From: Candidatus Roizmanbacteria bacterium
Lineage (GTDB): Bacteria; Patescibacteriota; Microgenomatia; UBA1406; GWC2-37-13
DNA: 7,034 nucleotides
Direction of reading: 5' to 3'
Assembly: GCA_026395475.1 (NCBI GenBank)
Contig: JAPLYQ010000095.1
Coordinates: 1-7,034 of the forward strand
The notes under the pieces are model-generated. The model ran no database searches, was not told where the DNA came from, and worked only from the letters and a program-made list of their open reading frames with translations. Position numbers and translations under genes: made by a program. Shown here one piece after another: positions 6,275 through 7,034 of this stretch (position 1 is its first letter; the number at the start of each line of letters is the position of its first letter).

Positions 6275-6871
6275 ATGTTTATCGTAATCGAAGGCATCGA
6301 TGGCGCTGGCTGTGAAACACAAGCTACTGCACTCATCGAATCACTAACAAAAGCTGGTAAAAAACCCTTTTATATCAAGTTCCCCCATTATGACACACCC
6401 GTTGGCAAAATGATTCGGGATTTTTTATATGAAAATAAGGTAAAGCATTCTGCAGATGAACAATTTCTTCTTTACACACTGCAATTTATTTTCGATAAAG
6501 AACTCATTAAAGAAAAAATGAAGGATCATGTGGTCATTGCCGATCGTTATTTCTCTACAACCCTTTGCTATCAAACCCTTGAAGGATTTGATGAGGAAAA
6601 AGCAGTGAGATATGCACAAGATTTTAATATCGTGAAGCCAGATGCTGTGTTATACTTGGACGTTTCTCCTGACACCGCAATTAAATGGAAGTATGGAGAA
6701 GATAAAGAAAAGAATTTTCGAGAGAATGATCATTCATTTATTCGCCGAACGTACGAAAAGTATAAAGACCTAGTAAAGCGCAGTGTATGGGCCCGATGGA
6801 TTCATGTAAACGGCGAGCAATCCAAAGAAAAAGTCACACAGGAATTATTAACTATTATCAATTCACTTTAA
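6275..6871 (+). CDS. tmk: Thymidylate kinase with an atypical P-loop
   Basis: 198 residues; the family usually has about 200-215. It converts dTMP plus ATP to dTDP in the cytoplasm. Supporting motifs: FIVIEGIDGAG at the N-terminus, FPHYDTPVGKMIRDFL (36-51) in the nucleotide-binding region, ADRYFSTTLCYQ (89-100; the DRY...YQ signature), VLYLDVSP (125-132), and a basic lid region about 138-150 followed by FIRRTYEKY. The P-loop should read GxDGxGK(T/S)TQ but reads GIDGAGCETQ (7-16), so the phosphate-binding Lys is Cys13 and the next residue Glu14. TGT GAA cannot arise from AAA ACN by one base change, so a read error is unlikely. The start ATG at 6275 fits the family N-terminus; no Shine-Dalgarno. 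Nucleoside diphosphate kinase follows after 3 nt. Family certain; catalytic competence uncertain. Confidence 0.9.
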   Translation: MFIVIEGIDGAGCETQATALIESLTKAGKKPFYIKFPHYDTPVGKMIRDFLYENKVKHSADEQFLLYTLQFIFDKELIKEKMKDHVVIADRYFSTTLCYQTLEGFDEEKAVRYAQDFNIVKPDAVLYLDVSPDTAIKWKYGEDKEKNFRENDHSFIRRTYEKYKDLVKRSVWARWIHVNGEQSKEKVTQELLTIINSL

Positions 6872-6874
6872 ACA

Positions 6875-7034
6875 ATGGAGAAAACACTTCTTATCATAAA
6901 GCCAGACGCAGTTAAACGCGCTCTTATTGGAACTATTATTGAAACATTTGAAAAAACAGGACTTAAACTTCTTGCTGCTAAAATGGTTAAGCCTGAAGCA
7001 GAGGTAATAAAAAATCATTATCCTGGAACTCCTG
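6875..7034 (+). CDS. ndk: Nucleoside diphosphate kinase (3' partial)
   Basis: The first 53 residues are visible, beginning MEKTLLIIKPDAVKRALIG, the classic NDK N-terminus with the KPDAVKR motif, then FEKTGLKLLAAKMV. NDK transfers the gamma-phosphate of ATP to nucleoside diphosphates through a phospho-histidine; that His lies beyond the window edge. The ATG is 3 nt after the thymidylate kinase stop with no Shine-Dalgarno between, so it is expected to be translated from the same transcript by re-initiation or a non-canonical route. It supplies the next step, dTDP to dTTP. Length and completeness cannot be judged. Confidence 0.93.
   Translation, partial: MEKTLLIIKPDAVKRALIGTIIETFEKTGLKLLAAKMVKPEAEVIKNHYPGTP

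Overview
The window looks like chromosome from a member of the Candidate Phyla Radiation (Patescibacteria, most likely a Parcubacteria-type lineage). This is inferred from four things: a very large secreted repeat protein that ends in the peptidoglycan-binding domain style common in that group (GSQGADVRSLQ ... GSPGNETTYYG ... AAAVRRFQ), a small sortase, AT-rich intergenic DNA, and no recognisable Shine-Dalgarno sequence before any of the four start codons visible. No rRNA or other phylogenetic marker is present, so the assignment is not proven. UGA appears to be a normal stop: the sortase ends in TGA right after its conserved C-terminus.

Layout. Bases 1-4061 (+) are the 3' part of a giant surface-protein gene whose frame is open at the left edge. 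Its order is NHL beta-propeller blades, six Calx-beta-like beta-sandwich repeats, a Ser tract, an FN3-like domain, a Ser/Gly linker and a C-terminal peptidoglycan-binding domain. Bases 4062-4430 carry no convincing gene but are strongly structured: a GC-rich hairpin region (about 4129-4197), then a roughly 168-nt imperfect rod-like hairpin (4198-4365), then a promoter. A tRNA-Arg with anticodon GCG follows (4431-4504, +). The gap between it and the convergent sortase gene holds a degenerate telomere-like heptamer array (TAAACNN / TTTAGNG) arranged as an inverted repeat. On the minus strand come the sortase (5402-4650), an unrecognised 202-aa protein (6045-5437) and tRNA-Arg(CCU) (6247-6176). 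A palindromic promoter, GTATAATTATAC, separates that tRNA from a rightward pair: thymidylate kinase (6275-6871) and the start of nucleoside diphosphate kinase (6875 to the window edge).

How the parts work together. The thymidylate and nucleoside diphosphate kinases catalyse consecutive steps, dTMP to dTDP to dTTP, and lie 3 nt apart, so they are almost certainly co-transcribed. The thymidylate kinase P-loop reads GIDGAGCETQ: the normally essential Lys-Thr is Cys-Glu. The giant protein is probably held on the cell wall non-covalently by its own C-terminal domain. It has no LPxTG-type tail, so the neighbouring sortase is probably not its anchoring enzyme. Promoter-like -10 boxes (TACAAT, TATAAA, TATAAT) lie so close to the start codons of the sortase, the 202-aa protein and the thymidylate kinase that these mRNAs are predicted to be leaderless or nearly so.

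The most unusual items are the altered kinase P-loop, the predicted leaderless architecture with a shared palindromic promoter, the inverted heptamer arrays, the long rod-like hairpin and the tRNA-Arg(GCG). I did not find a recognisable defence system, CRISPR array or mobile element.
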